NCBI GenBank assembly: GCA_016926255.1
Contig: JAFGOY010000042.1
Span: forward strand, 1 to 56,371
Direction of reading: 5' to 3'
Source: Anaerolineae bacterium
GTDB taxonomy: Bacteria > Chloroflexota > Anaerolineae > Aggregatilineales > UBA3940
Length of the DNA stretch: 56,371 nucleotides
Part shown: positions 26,246 to 36,200 of the stretch, one piece after another
Layout: every line of letters begins with the position of its first letter
Position numbering within the stretch: position 1 is the first letter of the stretch
Translations under genes and position numbers: made by a program
The notes under the pieces: generated by a model
Told to the model about the DNA's origin: nothing
The model's input: only the letters and a program-made list of their open reading frames with translations
Databases searched by the model: none

Positions 26246-27427
26246 ATGAACAACCATCCCCTGAATAGACTGGCTGAAAAAGCCGGACAAGACCACGAAC
26301 TGATCGCCGCTGCAATCGCCCGGTACATTGATGCAACCAACGCAACCTGGGAACAGGCTGCGAGCAACCTCCACCTCAGCGGTGATCAGCTCTCCCACCT
26401 GGCACTATGCAGAATCCCTTCTGGCCCAAACAAACACGCCGACGCCGCGAAAATCGCTGCCTATACAGGCATCGATCAGCAGGCGCTGCTCCTGTTCCTG
26501 AATGCTTACGCACCGCCGTCGGTTGAGGAATTGCAACAAATGCAGATTCGTGAAGGTATCACAGGGAGGTTAAGGAATATCATGTCGAAGAATATTGCTA
26601 AATGGGCGCTGGCTGCGCTGGGGGTTCTCCTGGTTGCGGGTATGGTCTTTGCCCGCCCGGAGCGTCCACAGGCAACACTGGTCGTAAGTGAGGGCCAGGC
26701 GACTTTGTTACAAAGTCGTAATGTGGTATTTGGGCTGCGTTCGACAAACCAGGTCAACGTCGGAGCAGGCGATGCCATCGGCATACGGGAAGGCGACCGG
26801 GTCAGCATGGGCGAGGATGCTGTTGCCCAGCTTGTACTTGATGACGGCAGCACCGTCGACCTGTACGATGGAGCTGATGTCACCGTCGCCGAACTCGAAC
26901 TGGGGAAAGGCTACCAGGTCGAATTCGAAGTTCTCGCCGGACGAACTTATCATCGCGTCAAGCACATTCTCGGAATTGATGATATATTTAAGGTAAGCAC
27001 GCCCTCATCGACAGCGTCGGTGCGAGGGACTATGTTTACCGTCGAAGCCCTCAGCGCCGATGCGAGTTATTTCGCCTGTGACGAAGGCACGGTTGCCGTC
27101 ACGATGGGCGATCAGGAAGTCGTGCTCAACCCCGGCGAGGAAACCGTCGCGGCGGTGGGGCAGCCACTTGAGGCCAAACCGCAGGCTGAGGCCACGACAA
27201 TGGGCCTGACTATCGTCAGCCCGCTGTCACCGCCAGCGGCAGGGAGTTCCGTCGTCGTGTCGGGATATACTGCCGTGGGTTCATCGGTAACCATCGACGG
27301 GAACACAGTGGTGGTGGATGGCGATGGATACTTCGAAATTCAGGTCACCGCCGGAGAAGACCCGATCGTTATCATTTCGACCGATCCGAGCGGCGAGAGC
27401 GTCACGGCAGAAATATCGACAAAATAA
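26246..27427 (+). CDS. FecR-domain membrane protein, putative anti-sigma/surface signal
   Basis: The 393-residue protein has a helical N-terminal domain (1-110) that should face the cytoplasm, one membrane helix (about 117-136) and an external FecR domain (about 165-285) with V-S-x-G-D-x-V-x-x-G and the S-T-P-S-S-T-A-S-V-R-G-T strand. The C-terminal module (315-393) resembles an Ig/glucodextranase-B-like domain. FecR proteins pass an external signal to an ECF sigma factor, and a sigma-like gene lies 51 bases upstream. The N-terminal domain does not look like the known FecR anti-sigma helix and may be a lineage-specific sigma-binding domain. The 3' end overlaps the next long frame. Confidence 0.82.
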   Translation: MNNHPLNRLAEKAGQDHELIAAAIARYIDATNATWEQAASNLHLSGDQLSHLALCRIPSGPNKHADAAKIAAYTGIDQQALLLFLNAYAPPSVEELQQMQIREGITGRLRNIMSKNIAKWALAALGVLLVAGMVFARPERPQATLVVSEGQATLLQSRNVVFGLRSTNQVNVGAGDAIGIREGDRVSMGEDAVAQLVLDDGSTVDLYDGADVTVAELELGKGYQVEFEVLAGRTYHRVKHILGIDDIFKVSTPSSTASVRGTMFTVEALSADASYFACDEGTVAVTMGDQEVVLNPGEETVAAVGQPLEAKPQAEATTMGLTIVSPLSPPAAGSSVVVSGYTAVGSSVTIDGNTVVVDGDGYFEIQVTAGEDPIVIISTDPSGESVTAEISTK

Positions 27428-30400
27428 GGGCACAGAAAGCCGACCTGCCCGGTCGGCCCGGCGTACGTTAAAAATCAACAGTCTGACTCTGGCCGGTTTA
27501 GCGGTGCCCGTACTGCTTGCCGCAGCGACGGCGATCAACGGCCTGTCGAACCAACCGGCCTTGCAGGCTGGAACATGTGATATCGTATTGGAGCAGCATC
27601 AACTCGACACTCCTGAAGACGGGTGGATGCTGCTTTTTGTTACCAATGAGGACACGGCCAGCGTCACCATCGACAGGATGATGCTGAACTGGACTCAACC
27701 CCCCCAGCAGTTGGTGGGAATCTATATCCCGGCAGGGAATCAAGTCCTGGGCCTGCCTGCTAAATCACCGCCGGTGGACGCCAATATCGACAATACGACC
27801 ATCACAGCCGAAACGACGATCTCGCTGGAGTTTACGTTCACCAACCAGCCGTTCGGCAGCGATCTGGAAATTGAGTTTCTTACCACCGATCTGGAAACGT
27901 GCGGATTCACCTTCACGCCGGGCGAAAGCGCGCCCTGGGCGCAGGACGACAGCGCCCAGACGAACGCCGGTACGGACGTGGAAATTGATGTATTAGCCAA
28001 CGATATGCCCGGCAGTGAACCTATCGACCCGGCGACGGTGAACATCCCTACCGGGGAGGAACCAGCGCACGGATCGACGGTGATCGACCCGGTCAACGGG
28101 AAGATCACCTATACACCCACTCCTCCTGGCTGGGCCGGCAGCGACGACTTTAGATACGAAGTCTGCGATAACGGCACGCCTCAGCAGTGCGACACGGCAG
28201 AAGTGACCATCGAGGTGCTGCCCGGCTGCGACATCACACTGGAGGCTATCGACCGCGAGACACCGTGCTCAAGCTGCATCCGGTTCGACATCAGGAATAA
28301 CGACGCCACACCGGTCGTCGTCTATGGGTTACAGCCAGCAGTATGGAACCCATCTGACCAGGACCTGGACACCGTCGAGTTCCCCCACTGGACACCGGAT
28401 CGGGTCTGGGACGGCGATGTCGAGTCGCCTTCGGACCTTGTTTTCACCAGCGCGGTAACCCTCGGCGCGAACAATACCTATGAGATGGATATGGACTGGC
28501 AGAACTCCGCTCCGCCTGCTGGTCCGTTCTCCTTTGCCTTCGATACCAACCGGGGCACCTGTCTGATCGAAACGGGCGCGACGGCCCCGGACGCAAACGA
28601 CGACACAGAAACCACCGATGAGGATGTCAATGTCGACATCGACGTGATCGCCAACGACACCGACTTCGAGGACAATCTCAACCCGGACTCGGTGACGGTG
28701 ATCAGCGGGCCGACCAACGGCACGGCCACCCCACACAGTGACGGAACCGTCACCTATGACCCGGATTTGAACTTCAACGGAACAGATACCTTCGAGTATC
28801 AGGTTTGCGATACCACCTCCCTGTGCGATACAGCAGAAGTTGAGGTAACGGTCGACCCGGTCAACGACCCGCCGGTTGCCAATGACGACACGGCCAGCAC
28901 TCTGGTGGATACCCTGGTCAATATCGACGTTCTGGACAACGACAGCGACGTTGACGACGATCTGTACACCGACGGCACTATCATCGTGTACAATACTCCC
29001 GACCACGGCGCGGCAACTGTGCTGGGCAATAATACCATCGATTATACCCCCGCACCGGGTTACACCGGCCTCGATGAATTTGAATACCGGATTTTCGATG
29101 ATGCCGGAGAGTCTGACACTGCGACGGTAACCATCGACGTGGGGTCAAGCAACAACCCACCCACCGCAAACGACGATACGATAAATACCAACGAAGATAC
29201 CCCGGTCAACGATTTCGACCTGACGGCCAACGACAGCGACGACAGCAGCCTCGATCTTTCCACGCTGTCGATCCTCGACACGCCGGATCATGGGACGGTC
29301 ACCAATAACGGCGATGGTACGGTGGACTACACCCCGGATACAAACTACAACGGGACGGATACGTTTACCTATCGAGTCTGCGATGACGATCCGACGACGC
29401 CGCTCTGCGACAGCGCAACAGTTGACGTAGACATCAACCCGGTGAACGATGACCCGGTTGCCAACAATGATTCGGCCTCGGTCAACGAGGATTCCAACGT
29501 CGTGTTCAACGTGCTGACAAACGACACCGACATCGACGGGAACCTGGATACCGGCTCGGTGACGATAACCGACACCCCCGACAACGGCACGCTGACGTCA
29601 ACCGCGCCCCCCGACGGGGAATATCGCTATACACCGGCTGCCAACTACAACGGCGGTGACAGCCTGACCTATGAGGTTTGCGATGATGACTCCGCCTGCG
29701 ATACGGCCAACGTAACGATCACCGTGCAGGCGGTCAACGACCCAATCGATGCCAACCCCGATTCGGCCACCACCACCGAAGACACGAACGTGACGATCAA
29801 CGTGGCGGCCAACGATACGGATATCGACACCAATCCGGCCCATGCCAGGAACCTGGCAAGCGTGACGCTGACCAACGGGCCGTATCACGGCACGGGGACT
29901 CCGGATGGCAGCGGCAGGGTAGTCTACAACCCAAATACCAATTACTCCGGCGGCGACAGTTTCGTCTACCGGATTTGCGATTTCGGTGGAAGCTGTGACA
30001 CAGCCACAGTGTCGATCACCATTACCCCGGTGAACGATCCGCCAGTTTTGGGCAACGACACGGATACCATCGACGAGGACAGCGACACCACCATCGACGT
30101 GCTGGCAAACGACATGGACCCCGACGACGGGTTAGACCTCGACACACTGCGCATCACCAACAAGCCAGACGACGGCAGTGCGTCGGTTCGCAGTGACAAC
30201 CGCATCAGATACGAACCGGACAAAAACTTCTACGGGATCGACGAGTTCACGTACGAGGTCTGTGATTATTCCGGCCAGTGCGAAAAGGCCGATGTGGTGA
30301 TCACCGTTACCGCCATCGACGATAAGCCAAAGGCCAAAGACGACACGGCGACGACCAAACCCGCGACGACGGTGGTGATCAAGGTACTCAACAACGACGA

Positions 30401-31562
30401 CGACTCCGACGAAGACGACTTCGACCTCGATTCGCTGCGGGTCACCAATAAGCCCGACGACGGCGACTTCAAAATCGACGAAGACAAGGGGACGATCAGC
30501 TACGATCCGGACAACAAGTTCGTCGGCACGGACGAGTTCGAGTATGAAATCTGTGACGATGCCGGGCAGTGCGACCGGGCCGACGTGAAGATCACCGTCG
30601 CCCAGAACACACCCACCCCTACCCTGAGACCGACCGCCACCGACATTCCCACCAGGACGCCGACGCCGACCAGGACACCAACGCCGCTTCCAACCAGCAC
30701 GCCGGTGCCCGGTGGGGTCGAGCCGGAGCAGCCCTCCGGACCGCCGCCTGCTGCCCCTGAAAGCCAGCAGCCAACCGCCACGCCAACGGCGACGGTACAG
30801 GCAACCACTGAAGGCGAGGAAACAGAAGAAGAAGTCCAGCCCGGTGAAACCGGCGGAGAACCCGCTCCCGAAGGACGCTTCGATATCCAGATGGCCCCCA
30901 GCGCAATCGAGATCACACCGGGGGGGAGCGTGATCGTCCACGCGACGATCCGCAATATCGGGGCAGCTACCCTGACCGGGATCGACGCGGGGATGGCAAT
31001 CAGCGGGCCGGGGTCACTGGAACAGGTCACCATCTCAGACGGCCAGCTGGATGTCGGCGATGACATGACCCACTGGCTGATCAACTCGCTGGCTCCGGGC
31101 GACTCGGCAATAATCCAGCTTCAGCTCCGGGCAAACAGCAGCGCGATTGGGACGCTGGTGACCTGTGCCACCGTCCACGCCGATCAAGCCGCCGAACTGA
31201 GCGTCTGCAAGAACGTGCTGGTGCGGGGTGTAGCGGCGGAGGAACCGGAGACAACCGGCAAGGAACAGCCGCCGCGCATCGAGCCGGGGGCCAACGGCGA
31301 TATCAGCTTTGAGCCGTCACTGCCGGAACCCTATATCGAGGTATCCGAGGCACGCTATATCGGCGATCAATGCCTGCAAGTGCTGGGCATGACGATCACC
31401 TGCATTCCACTGGTGCGCTGGTGGCTGCTGCTGCTCGGATTATTGACCGCCGCGCTGGGTGCCTTCCTGTTCTTCTCGGTATCGGATCGGGACGAGAGAG
31501 GCGAAGACCGGGCAGCACGGGATGATCGCCAGGAAGACGACGTGTTCGGGAATCTCTTCTAG
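27318..31562 (+). CDS. Giant cell-surface protein with eight Big_9/cadherin-like repeats
   Basis: The frame encodes up to 1414 residues. After a basic segment and a signal-like helix (INSLTLAGLAVPVLLAAATA) come eight modules of about 95 residues that open with A-N-D-D-S/T and contain D-V-L-A-N-D-x-D, the bacterial Ig/cadherin-like pattern with many putative Ca2+-binding Asp. A Thr/Pro linker follows (near 30600-30840), then a DUF11-like domain, one C-terminal membrane helix (WWLLLLGLLTAALGAFLFF) and a charged cytoplasmic tail. It is a likely adhesin or cell-envelope receptor. The start is uncertain: the only ATGs (27318 and 27324) lie inside the end of the FecR gene, and no ATG, GTG or TTG suits the signal peptide after base 27427. 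Confidence 0.85.
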   Translation: MAMDTSKFRSPPEKTRSLSFRPIRAARASRQKYRQNKGTESRPARSARRTLKINSLTLAGLAVPVLLAAATAINGLSNQPALQAGTCDIVLEQHQLDTPEDGWMLLFVTNEDTASVTIDRMMLNWTQPPQQLVGIYIPAGNQVLGLPAKSPPVDANIDNTTITAETTISLEFTFTNQPFGSDLEIEFLTTDLETCGFTFTPGESAPWAQDDSAQTNAGTDVEIDVLANDMPGSEPIDPATVNIPTGEEPAHGSTVIDPVNGKITYTPTPPGWAGSDDFRYEVCDNGTPQQCDTAEVTIEVLPGCDITLEAIDRETPCSSCIRFDIRNNDATPVVVYGLQPAVWNPSDQDLDTVEFPHWTPDRVWDGDVESPSDLVFTSAVTLGANNTYEMDMDWQNSAPPAGPFSFAFDTNRGTCLIETGATAPDANDDTETTDEDVNVDIDVIANDTDFEDNLNPDSVTVISGPTNGTATPHSDGTVTYDPDLNFNGTDTFEYQVCDTTSLCDTAEVEVTVDPVNDPPVANDDTASTLVDTLVNIDVLDNDSDVDDDLYTDGTIIVYNTPDHGAATVLGNNTIDYTPAPGYTGLDEFEYRIFDDAGESDTATVTIDVGSSNNPPTANDDTINTNEDTPVNDFDLTANDSDDSSLDLSTLSILDTPDHGTVTNNGDGTVDYTPDTNYNGTDTFTYRVCDDDPTTPLCDSATVDVDINPVNDDPVANNDSASVNEDSNVVFNVLTNDTDIDGNLDTGSVTITDTPDNGTLTSTAPPDGEYRYTPAANYNGGDSLTYEVCDDDSACDTANVTITVQAVNDPIDANPDSATTTEDTNVTINVAANDTDIDTNPAHARNLASVTLTNGPYHGTGTPDGSGRVVYNPNTNYSGGDSFVYRICDFGGSCDTATVSITITPVNDPPVLGNDTDTIDEDSDTTIDVLANDMDPDDGLDLDTLRITNKPDDGSASVRSDNRIRYEPDKNFYGIDEFTYEVCDYSGQCEKADVVITVTAIDDKPKAKDDTATTKPATTVVIKVLNNDDDSDEDDFDLDSLRVTNKPDDGDFKIDEDKGTISYDPDNKFVGTDEFEYEICDDAGQCDRADVKITVAQNTPTPTLRPTATDIPTRTPTPTRTPTPLPTSTPVPGGVEPEQPSGPPPAAPESQQPTATPTATVQATTEGEETEEEVQPGETGGEPAPEGRFDIQMAPSAIEITPGGSVIVHATIRNIGAATLTGIDAGMAISGPGSLEQVTISDGQLDVGDDMTHWLINSLAPGDSAIIQLQLRANSSAIGTLVTCATVHADQAAELSVCKNVLVRGVAAEEPETTGKEQPPRIEPGANGDISFEPSLPEPYIEVSEARYIGDQCLQVLGMTITCIPLVRWWLLLLGLLTAALGAFLFFSVSDRDERGEDRAARDDRQEDDVFGNLF

Positions 31563-31587
31563 CACATTACAGTCAATCGGATTGACA

Positions 31588-31626
31588 GGCGGGCGACGAC
31601 CTATGGTTGTACAGCCCGCCTTTTTT
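31588..31626 (+). terminator. Terminator after the giant surface protein gene
   Basis: GGCGGGC pairs with GCCCGCC across a 19-base loop, followed by six T. It lies 26 bases after the stop codon and separates the giant protein gene from the bactofilin-like gene. Confidence 0.8.
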
Positions 31627-31788
31627 GTTGGCCTGCCTGTATACCGATTCACCCACATTCCAGGGGGGAAAACAGATCGGCGATTTGCTAGAATCACTGA
31701 TGGGTCGCCCACCGGCCAAACGTGGCCATCGGGCGCTGCATTGTTGTTTCACTGTTTACATTTCCAGGGGAATGAGAGGGATAAATTC

Positions 31789-33144
31789 ATGACTCGCAAG
31801 TTCAAAAGAGTGCTGCTCCCCGTACTGATCGGCGTGGTGGCACTGGCATTGCTGGCTGCCGCACCGGTCGGCGCGGCTGAGACGATCACCGGAGATGCAA
31901 TCACCGTCGACGAGGATATCGAAGACGATCTATACCTGTTCGGGCAGACGATCACCATCGACGCAGTGGTTGATGGCGACATCGTGGCTTTCGGCTCGAC
32001 ATTGACGATCAACGGTACCGTTACCGGGGACGTGCTTTTCTTCGGGCAGGCTCTCGTGCTGAATGGCACGGTCGAGGATGATGTGCGCGGCGCAGGAAAC
32101 ACGCTCATCCTCGAAGCAGGATCACAGGTTGGAGGCGACCTCGTGGCGGCAGGTTATGCCGTCGAAATGCGCCCCGGCAGCAGCGTCGGCAATGACGTGC
32201 TGGCCGGAGGCGGGCAGGTACAGTTGGCCAATGTCGGCGGCGACCCGAACTTAAACGCAGGGTCGGTGCGGATCGTAGGTGTGGTCGGCGGAGACGCCGA
32301 TATTTCGGTGAGTGAGGCCGGTACGCCCATGTTCAACCCGGCGATGTTCATGCCTTCCAGCGTGGGCGTCCCGCAGACATCAACGCTGCCCGGCGGGCTG
32401 ACTTTTTCTGACGAGGGGATGATCAACGGCGACCTGACCTATCAATCGGAGAGTGAACTGGCTGTCCCCGAAAACCAGGTCGGAGGGAAAATCTCGTTTG
32501 AGAAGATCGTGACAGAAGAATCGACGCCGCAGCAGCAGATGTTGAGATTGATCCGCCGCTTCGCCGGGCGGTTCATCGGCAGTTTCCTGGCCCTGATGCT
32601 GGTCGGCTGGCTGATGGTGCGCTTCGCGCCGCGCCTGGTCGAAAAGCCACTTGAGACACTGCGTGAGCGCTGGGCGGCAAGCCTGGGCGTCGGGCTGCTG
32701 GCCTATCTTGCTTTCTGGTTCGTGATATTCGTGCTGTTCATCGTGATGATTCTGACTCTTATCGCGCTGTCGAACCTGAAAATCCTGTCACGCTTTGTCG
32801 GCGCGCTGGCGCTGCTCGGCGGCGGGACGGCCACCCTGTTCATCTTTACAACGCGCTGGCTGGCGCTGATCGTCGTTGCGCTGCTGATCGGCAGATGGAT
32901 TTACAAGACCCCGACTGAGGGGAAAGAAATGCTGTCGACTGTCGCAGCGCTGGCGATTGGGCTGGCGATCCTCACGCTGGTGCTTGCCGCGCCGGTTCCT
33001 GGCTTCGGCCTGATCGGGCTGCTGGTCAGTTCGATCGGGTTGGGTGCGGTTGTGCTGGCGTTCTGGCCGCGTAAGGAAAAAGACGCGGGCGAACCGGCGA
33101 AGCCCGCATCGGGGCCGGAGGCGGATGTTGCCCCGGTGGAGTAA
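31789..33144 (+). CDS. Bactofilin-like beta-helix protein with C-terminal membrane helices
   Basis: The 451-residue protein has a signal peptide (RVLLPVLIGVVALALLAAAPVGAAE) and then a repeat-rich beta-helix with V-x-G-D-I/V and N-G-T-V-x-G-D-V rungs typical of polymer-forming bactofilins. From about residue 245 there is a basic segment and about five membrane helices. A short charged tail follows. Bactofilins normally lie in the cytoplasm, so here the beta-helix is probably outside the membrane. AGAGGG lies 8 bases before this ATG; a long open frame upstream overlaps the terminator and is not real. It may organise the cell envelope together with the surface proteins next to it. Confidence 0.83.
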   Translation: MTRKFKRVLLPVLIGVVALALLAAAPVGAAETITGDAITVDEDIEDDLYLFGQTITIDAVVDGDIVAFGSTLTINGTVTGDVLFFGQALVLNGTVEDDVRGAGNTLILEAGSQVGGDLVAAGYAVEMRPGSSVGNDVLAGGGQVQLANVGGDPNLNAGSVRIVGVVGGDADISVSEAGTPMFNPAMFMPSSVGVPQTSTLPGGLTFSDEGMINGDLTYQSESELAVPENQVGGKISFEKIVTEESTPQQQMLRLIRRFAGRFIGSFLALMLVGWLMVRFAPRLVEKPLETLRERWAASLGVGLLAYLAFWFVIFVLFIVMILTLIALSNLKILSRFVGALALLGGGTATLFIFTTRWLALIVVALLIGRWIYKTPTEGKEMLSTVAALAIGLAILTLVLAAPVPGFGLIGLLVSSIGLGAVVLAFWPRKEKDAGEPAKPASGPEADVAPVE

Positions 33145-33174
33145 TTGTCAGCAGTTCGCAGACAGATGATTGAT

Positions 33175-33212
33175 AAAGAATATGCTGCGCAGTCTTGCGC
33201 AGCATATTCTTT
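33175..33212. terminator. Bidirectional terminator between convergent genes
   Basis: A perfect 17-bp stem starts AAAGAATATGCTGCGCA, has a GTCT loop and is followed by T-rich sequence on both strands. It sits between the stop codons of the bactofilin-like gene and the kinase-cyclase gene. Confidence 0.85.
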
Positions 33213-33227
33213 ATTTTGCACTCACAC

Positions 33228-36200
33228 TCACAGCGGCTCGGTGGCAGGAAGCAGACGATACACGTCAATCGGGGCGACCTTACCGGGAAGCGCCAGCGGA
33301 TCGACCGGCTCGGCGGCAATGACCTCACCGCTCCGTTCGACGGTCACCCGGCCTGCCAGCATCTGCCCGGAATCCGCCAGCAGCGAAAGCTGGGAAGCGA
33401 TCTCGACCGCGTCGCCAAAGACGGTGACATCGCTGCGCTGTGCGGATCGGGAATACGACACAACCGCACGCCCGGTGTAGATTCCATAGCTGAGAGTGAT
33501 ATCACGGTGGATATCGGCGGGGGGCAGCGATTTTCGATACCTGTCCAGCGAACGGGAAACCTCAAGCATGGCCTTCAACGCCAGACTGGGATGTGTGGGC
33601 TGGGCAAGTGGTGCATTGAAGACGGCGGTCAGGTGATCCCCGTCGGCCTGGACGACCATCCCCTCCGCGTTGACAATCATCCCGGAGATCTTCGCCAGGA
33701 TATCGTTGACAGCCTCCAGCGCTTTGTCCGGGAGGTGCCGCTCGCCGAATTCGGCAAAATTGCGAACGGAGGCAACCAGAACGGTGACTTCCTGCACCTG
33801 CCCCTCCAGGCTGATCTCGCCATCCTGCAATGCCTGGAGAGTCGCCCGCGCCACGCGGGGCTGCACACGATTCTCGAACATGCTCAGGAACTCGCGGCGC
33901 TCGCGGATTTCCACCGAGAGATGGTAGATCGTCACCAGGATGAAAACCAGGCTGATGACGAGAACAGGATAGAGAAGGCTCAACAGTATTCCCCAGGCAT
34001 CGAAAAGCAGCATCGCCAGGACGAAATAGAGCAGTATCTCGCCGACAGCCAGAAGCAGACCCAGCCAGGGACGCGCGTTGAGCACCAATGCGGTGATCGC
34101 CCCCAGGCCGACCAGGATCAAAACCTGCACCCAGAACGCAGGCAGCCGGATAAACCGCTGTGACCAGACCGTCTCAATCGCATTAGCCAGCACCTCGACG
34201 CCAAACATCGGGCGGCCAGCATCGCTGACCGGGGTGAGGTACTTATCCGGCTCGGCGGTTGCCATCACACCGACCAGCGCGATCTTACCTTTGAACAGGG
34301 CCGGGTCGAAATCACCGGAAAGCACATCCCGGTAGCTGACCATGTTGAAGGTCTGCTCACTCTGGCTGGCGGGCGGCCCGGCAAAGTTGATCCTCATCTC
34401 GCCCCAGGTACCGACCGGAATGGAACGCCCGGCCATGTCAAGCGACTGGTCAAGGGAATTGGTAGGCACGGTCACATCGCCGGTCAGGTAAAGGCTGATA
34501 GCGGCCAGCGGCAGGCTCAGATAGCGCCCGTCATCAACGTGGATCAGTGAGGGCATGGTACGAATAGTGCCATCGGGATCGTGCAGAATGTTGGTATGTC
34601 CAAGAGCCGCACTCGATTCGCGGAGCACCGCCTGCGGCTGGACAGCGTTCTCAAAATCGATGATTCCAAGGGTACGGTACAGGGCATCGCCTTCGCCAAG
34701 CACCGGCTGTAAGACCGCGCCATGTTCTGCCATTGCCTCGGCCAGTTCAGTGTCATCTTCAGTTGCGGTAGCAAACGTCACGTCGAACGCAATCACCTTC
34801 GCGCCCGCCGCTTCAAGCTGGCGAATCAGTTCGGCATGGAGCGAACGGGGCCAGTTCTCCCAGCGGCCATACTCAGACAGGGAGTCATCGTCAATGGCGA
34901 CCAGGGTGGTGATTCCGCTGACGTCGTAAGGCGCGAACAGGGCATCTCTCAGGAACAGGTCTTGTGTATACAGAACACGCCAGTTGACGAGCAGCGCGAC
35001 CGCCACGCCGACAATGAGACCGATCAGGAGGCGCACCCAGGTTCGGAGCACCCGCACCATGAGCGCGGTCTGCCACAGGCGTTGAAGCCACCCTTGCAGC
35101 CGGAAGCGTGGGGCAACACTTTCAGGCCAGCGCCCAATTCCGTCCCTGATCTCCAGCGCCGCCGACCAGAAATGTCGGTCATGCTGTTCGCGCTCCATGA
35201 TATACTTGAAGGCAGTTTCTGTTCCCAGGCGGCCCAGCAGACGCGCCACCCGACGCGACAGGCTGTCGTCGGTCAGGGCCAGCCCTGCCAGCTCCCGGTC
35301 GGCTTTTACGCTGATCGCTATCGGCTGCCAGTCCTCCTGCTGGGGAAAAATCTGCTCAAGCACCGAGAGGGCATCGCCCCTGACTTTAAGACTGTTGTGA
35401 TTGACACAAAAATCGACCAGCCGCTCAAGTCCAGGCTGGGTGAACCAGTCCTTCTTCACACCGGTATCGACCGCCAGCAGTGAAAGCAGCCGCTCGATAA
35501 CAATGTCGATCCCATCTTCCATAACCTGCCTGACCACACGGATCCGGGCTTCCGGTTCATCGGCCAGCCGGTGCCACCACGTGTCGAAATGGTAGTCGTG
35601 GAGCAGAGCAGCCTGGAGGATAAACGCGCTCTCCGAGGTAGTCAGTGTCAGGTTGAGGCGATTGGCATGCTGGTAGACCGAATCGATCAAAACGAAATGC
35701 GTCAGCCGGATCGACAGGGGATCGCCGGGTTCGGTGTTGACAACATGATGCTTCAACAAAACACCGGCTTCCTGAATGTCCTGCGCAGGGCCGGTCAGGA
35801 TCGGGACTGGTTCAGGCATCAGCGACTGGGTATCGCCAATCGCCCTGCGGATAATGTCAAGCGCCTCCAATGCCGTTGCGGGCCGGTCGGCGGCCTTGTA
35901 TGCCGTCAGCTTATGGAGGGCATTGGTCACCCGGTCGGGCAGATCGGGGTTGAATTCGCGGATATCGGGCAGTTCGACATCCGAATCGATCTGCATCAAG
36001 GCGAGCGATGTATCGCCATCCCAGGGGAGATTGCCGGTGAGCATCTCGAAGAGCATTACGCCCAGCGAGTAAATATCCGACTGCGGGGTAATCTGCTGCT
36101 TGAGGTGCTGCTCCGGGGGAGAATAGGGCGCGGTGCCGTGCCCGGTATGGAGCGCTGCGGTGATATCGGGGAGCAGCCGCGCCAGGCCGAAGTCAGAAAT

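Noticed and set aside
27950-30605. DNA-level repeat array in the giant protein gene
   Set aside because: The modules are similar as protein but well diverged in bases, so this is a domain array and not a DNA repeat element.
31459-31788. N-terminal extension of the bactofilin-like protein overlapping the giant protein gene
   Set aside because: It spans a terminator and lacks any signal; the ATG at 31789 starts a clean signal peptide with a ribosome-binding site.
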